DNA of 30,952 bases from NCBI GenBank assembly GCA_910585355.1, contig CAJUDN010000002.1, forward strand, positions 47,454 through 78,405. Direction: 5' to 3'. The notes beneath the pieces were generated by a model. It ran no database searches. It was given only the letters and a program-made list of their open reading frames with translations, and was not told the DNA's origin. Each line of letters begins with the position of its first letter. The first letter of the stretch is position 1. The position numbers were made by a program, and so were the translations under genes. Shown here in pieces: positions 7,197 to 14,999 of the stretch. This stretch comes from an uncultured Lachnospiraceae bacterium. GTDB lineage: Bacteria > Bacillota_A > Clostridia > Lachnospirales > Lachnospiraceae.

Positions 7197-8237
7197 TTAT
7201 AGCCAGCTTCCTGTAAAATGATGAATCCCGTATGTATTATCTGTAATGCAAAGTTCTTTACTCATATAATCAAACGGATGAAAAAACTCCGATGAATACA
7301 CGGTCATGCCATCTATTACCTGAACTGTATTATTGGGTTTGAATCCATGGCTTAACAATGGTTTCGATTCATAATATCCGCTGGATTCTAAATTCAGGCT
7401 CCCGTCCTCATATTCAAAAGGAACCCTTAAACGCTCCTCCAGAATCTCTCCGATTATGGGATGCCCTGGTACTGCGCCGCATCCGCCGCCGCTGTTTACA
7501 ACTCCCCATTTTTCAACCCCTACAAAACCCGGCTGGTACAATAAGTCGTCCAAAGGCCGCGTTAGCTCTACATCTGTATCCAGGTAAATTCCGCCATATT
7601 TATAAAGGATATCAAGCCTCGCCATATCTGATACAAAGCTCCACTTTTTGTGCCGGTACGCCTGGCTGGTAAACTTACGGTCTTCTACCTGGTAATTCTT
7701 CTCGTTCCACTCAACGATCTGGTAATCCGGGCAAAACCGTTTCCAGGATTCCTGATACCGTTTCCAAACCTCCGGCATCTCTCCTCCCCCAAACCAGCAG
7801 TAATGAATTGTTTTAGGAATTAACGGGTGCTCTGAAACTCTCCGGATTTCCTGTTTTGGAAATAAGCGGCACTTTTTCACAAGCATCTGGGGAAATATAT
7901 ATACATCAGTCCCGGACAGGAACTCCATCTGCTCTAAATACCGCAGAATCCCCTCATATCTGCTTCCGGTAATGAGGATAGCAAATTTCTCCTTCACCTG
8001 TTCAAGTTTCTCCGGAGAGCATATTGGGATATCTTTTTCACCAATCTTCACAAAATCTCCATGTTTACGGGGATCCCCGTCTGCCACAAACAAAATATCC
8101 TCTTCTAATTGTTTTTCTTCTATAAAGTATGGCAATACGACTTTTCCAATCACGCCTGCCCCATACAGAACTATTTTCTGACTTTGTCCTTTCACTGCAG
8201 AAGCAAACGTATCTATTTCTACATTCTGTACTTTCAT
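7197..8237 (-). CDS. GT32-type glycosyltransferase with an N-terminal Rossmann module
   Basis: A 346-residue cytoplasmic or membrane-associated sugar transferase, the last gene of the glycan operon. Residues about 20-115 form a Rossmann-like module (IVLYGAGVIGKVVL, then VADGDPRKHG). The C-terminal part is a GT32/capsular-type transferase. It opens with IPKTIHYCWFGG, has SDMARLDILYKYGGIYLD, and shows the metal-binding DxD as YLDTDVEL. The donor and acceptor are not readable. The start at 8237 has a GGAAGGGCGGAGAC ribosome site. It follows the TagF-like gene by 43 bp, consistent with co-transcription. Confidence 0.85.
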   Translation of the reverse strand: MKVQNVEIDTFASAVKGQSQKIVLYGAGVIGKVVLPYFIEEKQLEEDILFVADGDPRKHGDFVKIGEKDIPICSPEKLEQVKEKFAILITGSRYEGILRYLEQMEFLSGTDVYIFPQMLVKKCRLFPKQEIRRVSEHPLIPKTIHYCWFGGGEMPEVWKRYQESWKRFCPDYQIVEWNEKNYQVEDRKFTSQAYRHKKWSFVSDMARLDILYKYGGIYLDTDVELTRPLDDLLYQPGFVGVEKWGVVNSGGGCGAVPGHPIIGEILEERLRVPFEYEDGSLNLESSGYYESKPLLSHGFKPNNTVQVIDGMTVYSSEFFHPFDYMSKELCITDNTYGIHHFTGSWL

Positions 8238-8280
8238 GTCTCCGCCCTTCCGTCCCAGTCACCAGTACCGGCGCGTTCCA

Positions 8281-9840
8281 CTATGAGTCACCTGCCGGTT
8301 CCTGCTCCTTAAAGTCCTTTTTATATTTCTTTTCATAATTTTCTGCAAACACATCCAGACGGACAATTTTTTCTTCTTCTAAAAAAAGCTCATATACCAG
8401 CTTTTTCTTAATGGGCATATAATATTGTTCTGAGGTTATCACCAAAATGTCAAACTCCACCATCTGTAGTTGTTCCGGGGGAAGGACCTGAATTCCCGCC
8501 TGAACGGTCCCCCACTTTGCAGGATCATTATCAGACAGGCCGATGACAGAAAATGCAGGGTTGTCCATAATTTTCAGCCGCTCAATATAATGCCTGCAGA
8601 TAAATCCCGCTCCGAAAAATACGATCCCAATAGTCCTATTTTCTGTTTCTGATACCCCATTTTTAATGTCCTCTAAAATGCGTTCCCCGCATTTTCCATC
8701 TGCGAAGGGAACTACCTTTTTCTTCGTATCTGCAATACGCTCTGCCGCTTCCTTAAATCCGTCTTCCCGGAATTTTTCTACAAATCTAAGCATATCCTCT
8801 GCGTCTGTCCCCTGCTCATAAGAATCCACAAGGGGTCTCACAGCCTGTGTCAGCGGTTCTTCATAACTTTTATTCTTCATATACAGGACAGGAACCCCGC
8901 ACAGGCCGGCCTCTACCATTAGTGCACTTCTGTCTATGATAATCCCGTCTGCGCCGTATAACGCCGGACGGTAATCCGCCCCCTTTTCAAAATAAACATT
9001 GTTTTTTGTCTCCAGTTCCTCAAAAAGCCTCTGTGCACAGTTAAAAAGCCCTTGATCAATGGTCTGTGAGAAAAACATAGGGTGAGGCATTACGACAAAA
9101 AACAGCTCCTTATATTCTTCAATGTGTTTTGCAAATTTTACATATTCCGACAAATCTGGCGTCACCTGCCTGCGCTCCATTCCTTCATAGATAAGCTTGG
9201 GAAAGTGCATTTTCCAGAGAATAATCCGTCTTCCCTCCGCCTTCTTTAAAATAAATTCATTGGACAGGAGCTTTTTATGAAAAGCACCATCAAACTTAGG
9301 CACTCCCAATGCTTTTACCGCATGCCTGTTAGGGCAATACCTAAAATAGTCCTTCTGCATAATTTCAGAAAAAGTATAGATCCTCCAGCTGTTCTTAATG
9401 ACATAGGTTAAAAAATGGTTATAACGGGCATCCTCCGTATCTGCGATTTCAATCCCATAGGGGATGTAAACGATCCTTACCCCCATATTCATTAAATGGA
9501 GGGACAATGCAGAGGGATTTCTATATGCCACATCATAGGGCGGCTGATAAAGCGCAGCATGTGGTTTGTACTCTTTCAGTCCGTTTTCCGAATAAGTGCT
9601 GTAAGGGATTCTACGTTCTTCCAGAAACCTTCCGGAGTCTTTCACCTGGGCCTGCTCTACCGACATATCATCAATGTAAAAAATCCGCACGTCCACATCC
9701 GGGTCCGCCAGACAGGCGTAATAAAAGCTCTCTATGGTAGGCCAGTAGGACGCCACCTGGTACATAAACGCGATCCTCAGCTTCTCCCCCGGCTCCCGCT
9801 TCCTATATTCTCTTTTTCCAAATATGTTCTGTGCTTCCAT
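8281..9840 (-). CDS. CDP-glycerol glycerophosphotransferase-like protein with a C-terminal Rossmann module
   Basis: A 519-residue protein of the TagF/TagB-like glycerophosphotransferase superfamily, probably adding a polyol-phosphate or sugar to a surface glycan. The first part has IAFMYQVASYWPTIES and VRIVYIPYGIEI. The transferase core has the His of VVMPHPMFF and the segment IIIDRSALMVEAG, which match the family's HP and D-x-S-S-like nucleotide-binding motifs. The last about 115 residues are a Rossmann-like module (IGIVFFGAGFICRHY, LSDNDPAKWG). It is a clear paralogue of the protein at 19235-20746, sharing the same domain order. There is no TM segment. The family call is good, the substrate unknown. 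Confidence 0.78.
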   Translation of the reverse strand: MEAQNIFGKREYRKREPGEKLRIAFMYQVASYWPTIESFYYACLADPDVDVRIFYIDDMSVEQAQVKDSGRFLEERRIPYSTYSENGLKEYKPHAALYQPPYDVAYRNPSALSLHLMNMGVRIVYIPYGIEIADTEDARYNHFLTYVIKNSWRIYTFSEIMQKDYFRYCPNRHAVKALGVPKFDGAFHKKLLSNEFILKKAEGRRIILWKMHFPKLIYEGMERRQVTPDLSEYVKFAKHIEEYKELFFVVMPHPMFFSQTIDQGLFNCAQRLFEELETKNNVYFEKGADYRPALYGADGIIIDRSALMVEAGLCGVPVLYMKNKSYEEPLTQAVRPLVDSYEQGTDAEDMLRFVEKFREDGFKEAAERIADTKKKVVPFADGKCGERILEDIKNGVSETENRTIGIVFFGAGFICRHYIERLKIMDNPAFSVIGLSDNDPAKWGTVQAGIQVLPPEQLQMVEFDILVITSEQYYMPIKKKLVYELFLEEEKIVRLDVFAENYEKKYKKDFKEQEPAGDS

Positions 9841-9846
9841 ACGACC

Positions 9847-10419
9847 TTAACATCCTTTCATCCCGGACAGGATATACATCATCATATGGTTTAAAATCAG
9901 GTGGACATCTTCGGTAATCTGCATGTTTTCCACAGCAACATGGATGTTATAGTCTGCGATTTCTTTCAGTTTTCCTCCGTTATACCCGGTAAACGCAATG
10001 GTTTCCGCCCCTGCTTCCTTTGCATACTGAAATGCCCGGATTACATTTTCTGAATTTCCACTTCCAGAAATACCGATTACAAGATCCCCGGCCTTTAACT
10101 TATTTTTTAACGGTACAACAAAAATATCATCATAGCCGATATCATTTGCAATGGCCATCATCATGGGGACATTGTCGCTTAAACACTCAATATCATACTT
10201 TATTTCCCGGTCATAGCTGATTCCCTTGTTAAAATCACATTCAAGATGGGACGCTGTGGACGCGCTTCCGCCATTGCCGCAGATAAAGATCCTTTTTCTT
10301 TCCAGACGGGCATGCTCCAAAACATTCATGACCTGGCTGATCTCCATGACTGACAGGGCATCTAAAACCTGCTTTTCCGTTTTAATATACCAACTGATTT
10401 CCTCTCTATAATCTGTCAT
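9847..10419 (-). CDS. gmhA: Sedoheptulose-7-phosphate isomerase, GmhA-type
   Basis: A SIS-domain isomerase that turns sedoheptulose 7-phosphate into D-glycero-D-manno-heptose 7-phosphate, the first committed step to activated heptose. The phosphosugar loop GNGGSASTASHLECDF and the second SIS motif GISGSGNSENVI are intact. The Glu of HLECDF and the His of ILNHMM sit where GmhA active-site Glu and His are expected. The length (190 residues) is normal. It overlaps the upstream bifunctional gene by 14 bp and has GGGGAGGTACGGGA before its ATG, so it is translationally coupled. Neighbours with HddA- and HddC-like products make this assignment stronger than for a lone SIS protein. Confidence 0.88.
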   Translation of the reverse strand: MTDYREEISWYIKTEKQVLDALSVMEISQVMNVLEHARLERKRIFICGNGGSASTASHLECDFNKGISYDREIKYDIECLSDNVPMMMAIANDIGYDDIFVVPLKNKLKAGDLVIGISGSGNSENVIRAFQYAKEAGAETIAFTGYNGGKLKEIADYNIHVAVENMQITEDVHLILNHMMMYILSGMKGC

Positions 10420-11854
10420 TCCCGTACCTCCCCGCTTGCTCCTTTTCTAAAATCATTTCCACCGCTTCCGCCAGATTTTTCGCCGTAATGTCCGGTCTCG
10501 CACAATCGTTTCCGTCTCTCCCGGCCCGGCCCGTCGAGATCAGGACCGTCTTCAGGCCGGCGTTTTTTCCTGTCTGGATTTCCACAGAACTCCCCCCTGC
10601 CATGTACGACCGGGATACATCGATGTTATACCTTTCTATCATCTTTTCTATCATTCCCGTATCCGGTTTCCGGCATCTGCATATGGTTTTGTAAGTTGAC
10701 TTTTCCTCCAGAGCCCCTTCGTCCGGATGGCGGGGGCTAAACGCAATATCATCCAGATATGCCCCCTGTTCTCCTAAAAGCACCTGCAGTTTTCTGTGAA
10801 TTCTCCGTACCCTTTCGGACCCGCATACTCCTCCGGCCGCCGCTGGCTGGTCTGTCAAAAGAATCACCAGAACCCCGGCTTCATTCAGCCTCCGTATCCC
10901 CTCCGCAGCCTGCTCTTCCAGCCCCAGGTGCTCTTCCAGTTCCGGCTGTTTTTCCAGACTCGGCTTCTCTTCCAGTTCCGGCCGCCCTTCCAGACTCGGC
11001 TGCTTTTCCAGTTCCATCTGTGCTTCAGAAGCAGCTGTCCCCTGATACTGGCTTACGATCCCGCCCCTGCCAAGAAATACGCAGGCCTGTTTCCTTTCCA
11101 GATTCTTTTTTTCCCATACATGTTTTTTCTGTTCCCCGGATACTTTATAAAAGCGGTCCGGCGTCCCGGCGTCTTTTACGTATTCCGGGGTGCGGTAACC
11201 GAAGACTTCTCCCCGGGCGATCAAAGGGTCCAGCACGTCCTTTTCCAGGTCCTGCCGTTTTGCCTCTTTTATACTGTCCAGAACATCGGCTGACAGGATA
11301 TAAATCCCCGCATTCACGCAGTTTTCATACCAGTCATCACGCTTCTTTCCCTTAGGAAGAATCCCAGTTACACAGTCCTTGCCATCCATAACCAGAAGGT
11401 CCGAATCATAGGGGTGGGAATTTGGATGGGCCAGCAGGGTAACTTTTCCCGGATGGCGCTCATGAAATTTCATCATTCTGTTTAAATCCAGGTCAAACAT
11501 CACATCTCCAAATACTAGCAGAAACCGGGGGGCCTTAAGAACAGGCTTTAAAAAGAAGAGGGCCCCTGCGGAACCCAACGGCTCCTGCTCTTCTATGTAG
11601 CGGATCCTGACTCCCAGCTGGCTTCCGTCCCTGAAATACTCTTTCACCTTTTCCCCTAAATGTCCGACAATAATGACAAACTCGCGGATCCCGTATTTCT
11701 TAATGTTTTCCATCTGCCATTCCAGCATTGGCCTGCCGTTCAGGGGAATCATTGGTTTGGGGATTTTCCCTCCGGTAATCTCCTCCATCCTTGTCCCTTT
11801 TCCCCCCGCCTGGATCACTGCAATATAACCTTTTGTAATAGAATCTTCTGCCAT
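10406..11854 (-). CDS. hddC: Heptose-1-phosphate guanylyltransferase (HddC-like) fused to a degenerate GmhB-like HAD domain
   Basis: The N-terminal 235 residues are a sugar-phosphate nucleotidyltransferase: VIQAGGKGTRM, the Lys of GKIPKPMIPLNGRP, and the metal Asp of LVFGDVMFDLD. With the neighbouring HddA and GmhA, the product is most likely GDP-D-glycero-D-manno-heptose. The C-terminal part aligns with GmhB-type heptose-bisphosphate phosphatases, keeping HPDEG, CRCRKPDTGM and GKNAGLKTVLIS. The catalytic residues are changed. Motif I FLDRDG reads FLGRGG (Gly 262 and 264), and motif IV GDxxxD reads GGSSVE (421-425). CPHHP is SPRHP. Residues 278-315 between motifs I and II are a Leu-Glu repeat. 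The phosphatase half is therefore probably inactive or has another role. Confidence 0.82.
   Translation of the reverse strand: MAEDSITKGYIAVIQAGGKGTRMEEITGGKIPKPMIPLNGRPMLEWQMENIKKYGIREFVIIVGHLGEKVKEYFRDGSQLGVRIRYIEEQEPLGSAGALFFLKPVLKAPRFLLVFGDVMFDLDLNRMMKFHERHPGKVTLLAHPNSHPYDSDLLVMDGKDCVTGILPKGKKRDDWYENCVNAGIYILSADVLDSIKEAKRQDLEKDVLDPLIARGEVFGYRTPEYVKDAGTPDRFYKVSGEQKKHVWEKKNLERKQACVFLGRGGIVSQYQGTAASEAQMELEKQPSLEGRPELEEKPSLEKQPELEEHLGLEEQAAEGIRRLNEAGVLVILLTDQPAAAGGVCGSERVRRIHRKLQVLLGEQGAYLDDIAFSPRHPDEGALEEKSTYKTICRCRKPDTGMIEKMIERYNIDVSRSYMAGGSSVEIQTGKNAGLKTVLISTGRAGRDGNDCARPDITAKNLAEAVEMILEKEQAGRYGNDRL
10931..11015. repeat. 36-bp tandem repeat inside the HddC-GmhB gene
   Basis: About 2.4 copies of a 36-bp unit. 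TCTTCCAGTTCCGGC-type segments start at 10931, 10967 and 11003 and alternate with TTCCAGACTCGGC. The repeat encodes the alternating SLE and ELEE blocks (about 12 residues per unit) in the HAD-like domain. Confidence 0.85.
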
Positions 11855-11857
11855 ACG

Positions 11858-12802
11858 CTATCCTCTATTTAGATTTGCCCGCACGGTTTCCCGCACCGCT
11901 TCATCGGATGTATAGTCCGCCTTCCAGCCTGCCTGGCGTATTTTATCAACACAATACCGGAATCTGGGGACATCCCCTTTCCATCCGCCTTCTCCGCCTG
12001 TAAAGTCATACTGTACAGATATAAGCCCCATTTCCTCACAGACAATATCCGCGATCCTGGCAACGCTGGTAGCCCCTTCCCCGCCTACGTTGTATAGCAA
12101 TACTCCTTGTTTTTTGATATCCATAAAGCGGATTATGGCATCCACCAGATCCGTCACATAGAGGTAGGGTTTTGTCTGTTTTCCATCTCCCAGAATTTGC
12201 AAGCGGGCCGGATCTTTCTGTAGTTTGTGGATGAAATCAAAGACCACCCCATGAGTCAGCCTTGGCCCTATTACATTGGGGAAGCGAAACACAAGAGCGT
12301 TTATGTCATTCATATAGGAAAAGGCGCTGATCAGCGCTTCGCTGCCAAGTTTGGCGGCTCCGTAATAGGAAATCGGGGAAAGTCCCGGTGTATTTTCATC
12401 CAGTAATTCTTCTCTCTTATCCCCATAAACGGCTGATGTGGAAGCAAAAAACAGGTTCTTCACCCCGTATTTCCTCATACAGGACAGGATACGGAATGTA
12501 GTGGTGTAGGTATTTTTATATTCCACATCGGGATTTTTAGCGCTTGCCTGGATATCGGAATTGGCCGCCAGATGGAATATATACTCCGGTTTCTCCTTTT
12601 GGAAAACCTCCTCCAGGCTTTCCACACAGGATGCGTCGGTTTCATAAACGCAAAAATCCGGATTTCCTTTTAAATGGCTGATATTTTCTCTGGTTCCCAA
12701 AGAAAAGTTATCTGCACATACCACCTGATGTCCCTGTTCCAGTAATGCATCGCAGAGGTGGCTGCCAATAAAACCTGCTCCTCCCACAACCAAAGCTTTC
12801 AT
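11858..12802 (-). CDS. NAD-dependent epimerase/dehydratase (extended SDR)
   Basis: A 314-residue extended short-chain dehydrogenase acting on a nucleotide-sugar. The N-terminal NAD-binding motif is VVGGAGFIGSHL. The catalytic Ser region is FASTSAVYG and the Tyr-Lys pair is YYGAAK. Family members are UDP- or GDP-sugar 4-epimerases and 4,6-dehydratases; the sequence alone does not pick one. Its position between the HddA- and HddC-like genes suggests it modifies the GDP-heptose or a co-used sugar. I start it at the ATG at 12802 (GGAGGATTACAG before it). That ATG overlaps the stop of the kinase gene as ATGA, so the two are coupled. Confidence 0.84.
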   Translation of the reverse strand: MKALVVGGAGFIGSHLCDALLEQGHQVVCADNFSLGTRENISHLKGNPDFCVYETDASCVESLEEVFQKEKPEYIFHLAANSDIQASAKNPDVEYKNTYTTTFRILSCMRKYGVKNLFFASTSAVYGDKREELLDENTPGLSPISYYGAAKLGSEALISAFSYMNDINALVFRFPNVIGPRLTHGVVFDFIHKLQKDPARLQILGDGKQTKPYLYVTDLVDAIIRFMDIKKQGVLLYNVGGEGATSVARIADIVCEEMGLISVQYDFTGGEGGWKGDVPRFRYCVDKIRQAGWKADYTSDEAVRETVRANLNRG

Positions 12803-13794
12803 CTGTAATCCTCCCAATATTTATCTCCAATATAGACAACGGAAGTCCCGTCATGTTCAAATGTAAAGGAAAACGGCTTTAAACGGAGCTTCTCCCTCAA
12901 CAGGGCCTGCTTTTCCTTTGGACAGTAAAACAAGAGGAATCCTCCCCCTCCCGCTCCTAAAAGCTTGCCTCCGGACGCCCCGTTTTCCATGGCGCACTGG
13001 TACAGCTCATCAATTTTAGGCGTGGAAATGCTGCCTGCCAGCTCTCTTTTTTTCATCCAGCTCTCATTTAAAATCGCCCCAAAATCTCCTGGCTCATTCT
13101 GCTCCAGAGAGCTTTTCATTGCGCCTGCCAGTTCACACATGCGGAGTAGATTTTTCGTTTTTTCTGCCTGTGTAATATTCCGTTTCTGCTCAGCAAGAAT
13201 TTTATTTGCATCATGGGTCAACCCGGTATAAAACATTACCAGGTTCTCCTGGAGCCTGTTTATGGTATCCCCTTTTACAATGACCGGCTCTACAGACACA
13301 GAATCGTCTTTATGGAACTTAATGAAATTTAACCCGCCGTGGGCTACCGCATACTGATCCTGTTTCCCGATAGGCGCGCCCAGTTTTTCGATCTCTACTT
13401 TACAGGCCTCTTCCGCCAGTTTTCCCTTGGATATGTACTTGCCTTTATAGCAGGATAACGTGTGAAGAAGCCCCACGGTAAAAGCGCTGGAGGACCCCAG
13501 GCCTGTCCCGCTCGGCACGTCAGCCGTACTGCCGATTTCCACCCCGCTGATATGCTGCTCATTTAATACACAGTGGAAAATCGAGTGCCGGATGTCGTTG
13601 ATATTATCAACAATTTCATTTTGGGAATATTTTAAGGCCGTCCTGTTTTCATCAAAATAAGGGTGAATGGTCAGATACATATATCGGTTAATGGTCGTAC
13701 TGAGCACGCATCCGCCGTGTTCCTTATAAAAGTCTTTTATGTCGCTTCCGCCGCCGCAAAAGCTGACGCGAAAGGGCGTTTTAGTGATGATCAT
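12799..13794 (-). CDS. hddA: D-glycero-D-manno-heptose 7-phosphate kinase, HddA-like
   Basis: A GHMP-family kinase of 331 residues that would phosphorylate C1 of D-glycero-alpha-D-manno-heptose 7-phosphate. The start TPFRVSFCGGGSD is typical of the HddA branch. The ATP-binding motif is PSGTGLGSSSAFTVG, GKQDQYAVAHGG carries the catalytic Asp region, and GASGGKLLGAGGGGFLLF is the third GHMP motif. The start at 13794 follows AAGGAAAATATT. Its stop codon overlaps the start of the epimerase gene. With gmhA and hddC nearby the pathway context is strong. Confidence 0.88.
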   Translation of the reverse strand: MIITKTPFRVSFCGGGSDIKDFYKEHGGCVLSTTINRYMYLTIHPYFDENRTALKYSQNEIVDNINDIRHSIFHCVLNEQHISGVEIGSTADVPSGTGLGSSSAFTVGLLHTLSCYKGKYISKGKLAEEACKVEIEKLGAPIGKQDQYAVAHGGLNFIKFHKDDSVSVEPVIVKGDTINRLQENLVMFYTGLTHDANKILAEQKRNITQAEKTKNLLRMCELAGAMKSSLEQNEPGDFGAILNESWMKKRELAGSISTPKIDELYQCAMENGASGGKLLGAGGGGFLLFYCPKEKQALLREKLRLKPFSFTFEHDGTSVVYIGDKYWEDYR

Positions 13795-13812
13795 AATATT
13801 TTCCTTGTCTGA

Positions 13813-14877
13813 TTAAATTTGCTTGTGGAAATGACAGATAGCATATTGTTCATCTTCCGTATTACATACTTCCATATCAAATGGCATATACATAACTTTT
13901 TTCTCTACTGCAACCACGCCGCAATAGTAGTGTAAAGAATGCATGGTTCTGGTATATTCGTTTACCTGCAGTTCCTGATCCATGGAAAACCATGCATGGA
14001 TATAATCGATAAAATTTTTGGAATATTCTATAAATGTATGACTCTTTTTATATCCTGAATTATACTTATCAGCGCTGTATGAACTGGTTGTATCTTCACA
14101 AAGATATACGCCGTCATCTTTAACATGAGAAAACATTTCTTCAAAGGTAATGATCTGCTGATCCATATAATGACCGCCGTCGTCGATTAAAATATCCAGC
14201 TTCGGAATTTCTTCCTTGATTTTTTTCCAAAATCCCCGGTCCGCCTGATCCCCTATATAAATACTGATCTGATCATCTTCCATTTCTTTGCATGCAGGAT
14301 TGATATCAACGCCAATGATTTTGGAATTCGGTCCGAATATCTTTTTCCATATCTGCAAAGAACCGCCTTTATTCACTCCGACCTCCATAATGGTTACATC
14401 TTTTCCGATATATTTAGCGAAATGCCGATTGTATATTTCAAAATAGTGAAGCCATTTAAAGGAACGGTTATGCCTTCCAATCAAAAATTCTCTTTCCATC
14501 TCGCTTAATTCATCAGCATGGCTGCACAGTTCCTCATATACTTCACACTCCTTCAGTCCTTTACTCCAGTCTGCTATCATAGTCCCTATGTTTTTTGGAG
14601 AGACCGTAATATAGTCTTTCCAGTATATAATCTTCTCTCCTTCAATGCCCATCCCAACTAATTGTTCCCTGATTTCTTCAAATTTTCCCACGACGCTCAC
14701 AACGATTTTGTCATACTCAAAGCAACTTATTTGATCTGGTAAAATCACTTTAAAATCACCGATTGCAGTTTGCGCTTTTTCCGGGTTTCTATCAGCAATA
14801 CACACGATGTTATCAGTTGCTTTCAGAACTACTTTTTTGCAATTATTTCCTGCTCCATATATAATTATTTTTCCCAT
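13813..14877 (-). CDS. SAM-dependent methyltransferase with an N-terminal Rossmann module
   Basis: A 354-residue protein. Residues 1-95 are the small Rossmann module also found in four neighbours (IIIYGAGNNCKKVV, IADRNPEK). The C-terminal half is a class I methyltransferase of the CmcI/macrocin-O-methyltransferase-like type. Its SAM site is TIMEVGVNKGGSLQIWK, followed by IIGVDINP and ILIDDGGHYMDQQ. The DDGGH motif is typical of the metal-dependent sugar O-methyltransferase branch. It probably methylates a sugar in the surface glycan. The start at 14877 has AAGAAAGGATTGCGTC. Base composition shifts towards AT from here upstream. Confidence 0.8.
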   Translation of the reverse strand: MGKIIIYGAGNNCKKVVLKATDNIVCIADRNPEKAQTAIGDFKVILPDQISCFEYDKIVVSVVGKFEEIREQLVGMGIEGEKIIYWKDYITVSPKNIGTMIADWSKGLKECEVYEELCSHADELSEMEREFLIGRHNRSFKWLHYFEIYNRHFAKYIGKDVTIMEVGVNKGGSLQIWKKIFGPNSKIIGVDINPACKEMEDDQISIYIGDQADRGFWKKIKEEIPKLDILIDDGGHYMDQQIITFEEMFSHVKDDGVYLCEDTTSSYSADKYNSGYKKSHTFIEYSKNFIDYIHAWFSMDQELQVNEYTRTMHSLHYYCGVVAVEKKVMYMPFDMEVCNTEDEQYAICHFHKQI

Positions 14878-14891
14878 GACGCAATCCTTTC

Positions 14892-14939
14892 TTACAAATT
14901 TATATTGTTTGGTTTCACACAGATGGTTATTTTTTTCAT
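14892..14939 (-). CDS. 15-codon ORF, possible remnant of a deleted glycosyltransferase gene
   Basis: A 15-residue frame, MKKITICVKPNNINL, has an AGAAAGGATTACAGT ribosome site almost identical to that of the next gene. Its first eight residues match the usual opening of family 2 glycosyltransferases. It may be what is left of such a gene after an internal deletion, or a short coupling peptide. No codon-level evidence can decide at this length. Confidence 0.35.
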   Translation of the reverse strand: MKKITICVKPNNINL

Positions 14940-14999
14940 ACTGTAATCCTTTCTGTTACAGCATATTTATATACTGATTTATTCCATTCTTATTCAAAT

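Noticed and set aside
10918..11020. CRISPR-like spacing of the 36-bp repeats
   Set aside because: The repeats are contiguous, without unique spacers, and in frame within a gene. No cas genes are present.
10759..11355. Long plus-strand open frame opposite the HddC-GmhB gene
   Set aside because: It is antisense to a gene with clear motifs, its Pro/Phe-rich composition follows from the repeat on the other strand, and it has no ribosome site.
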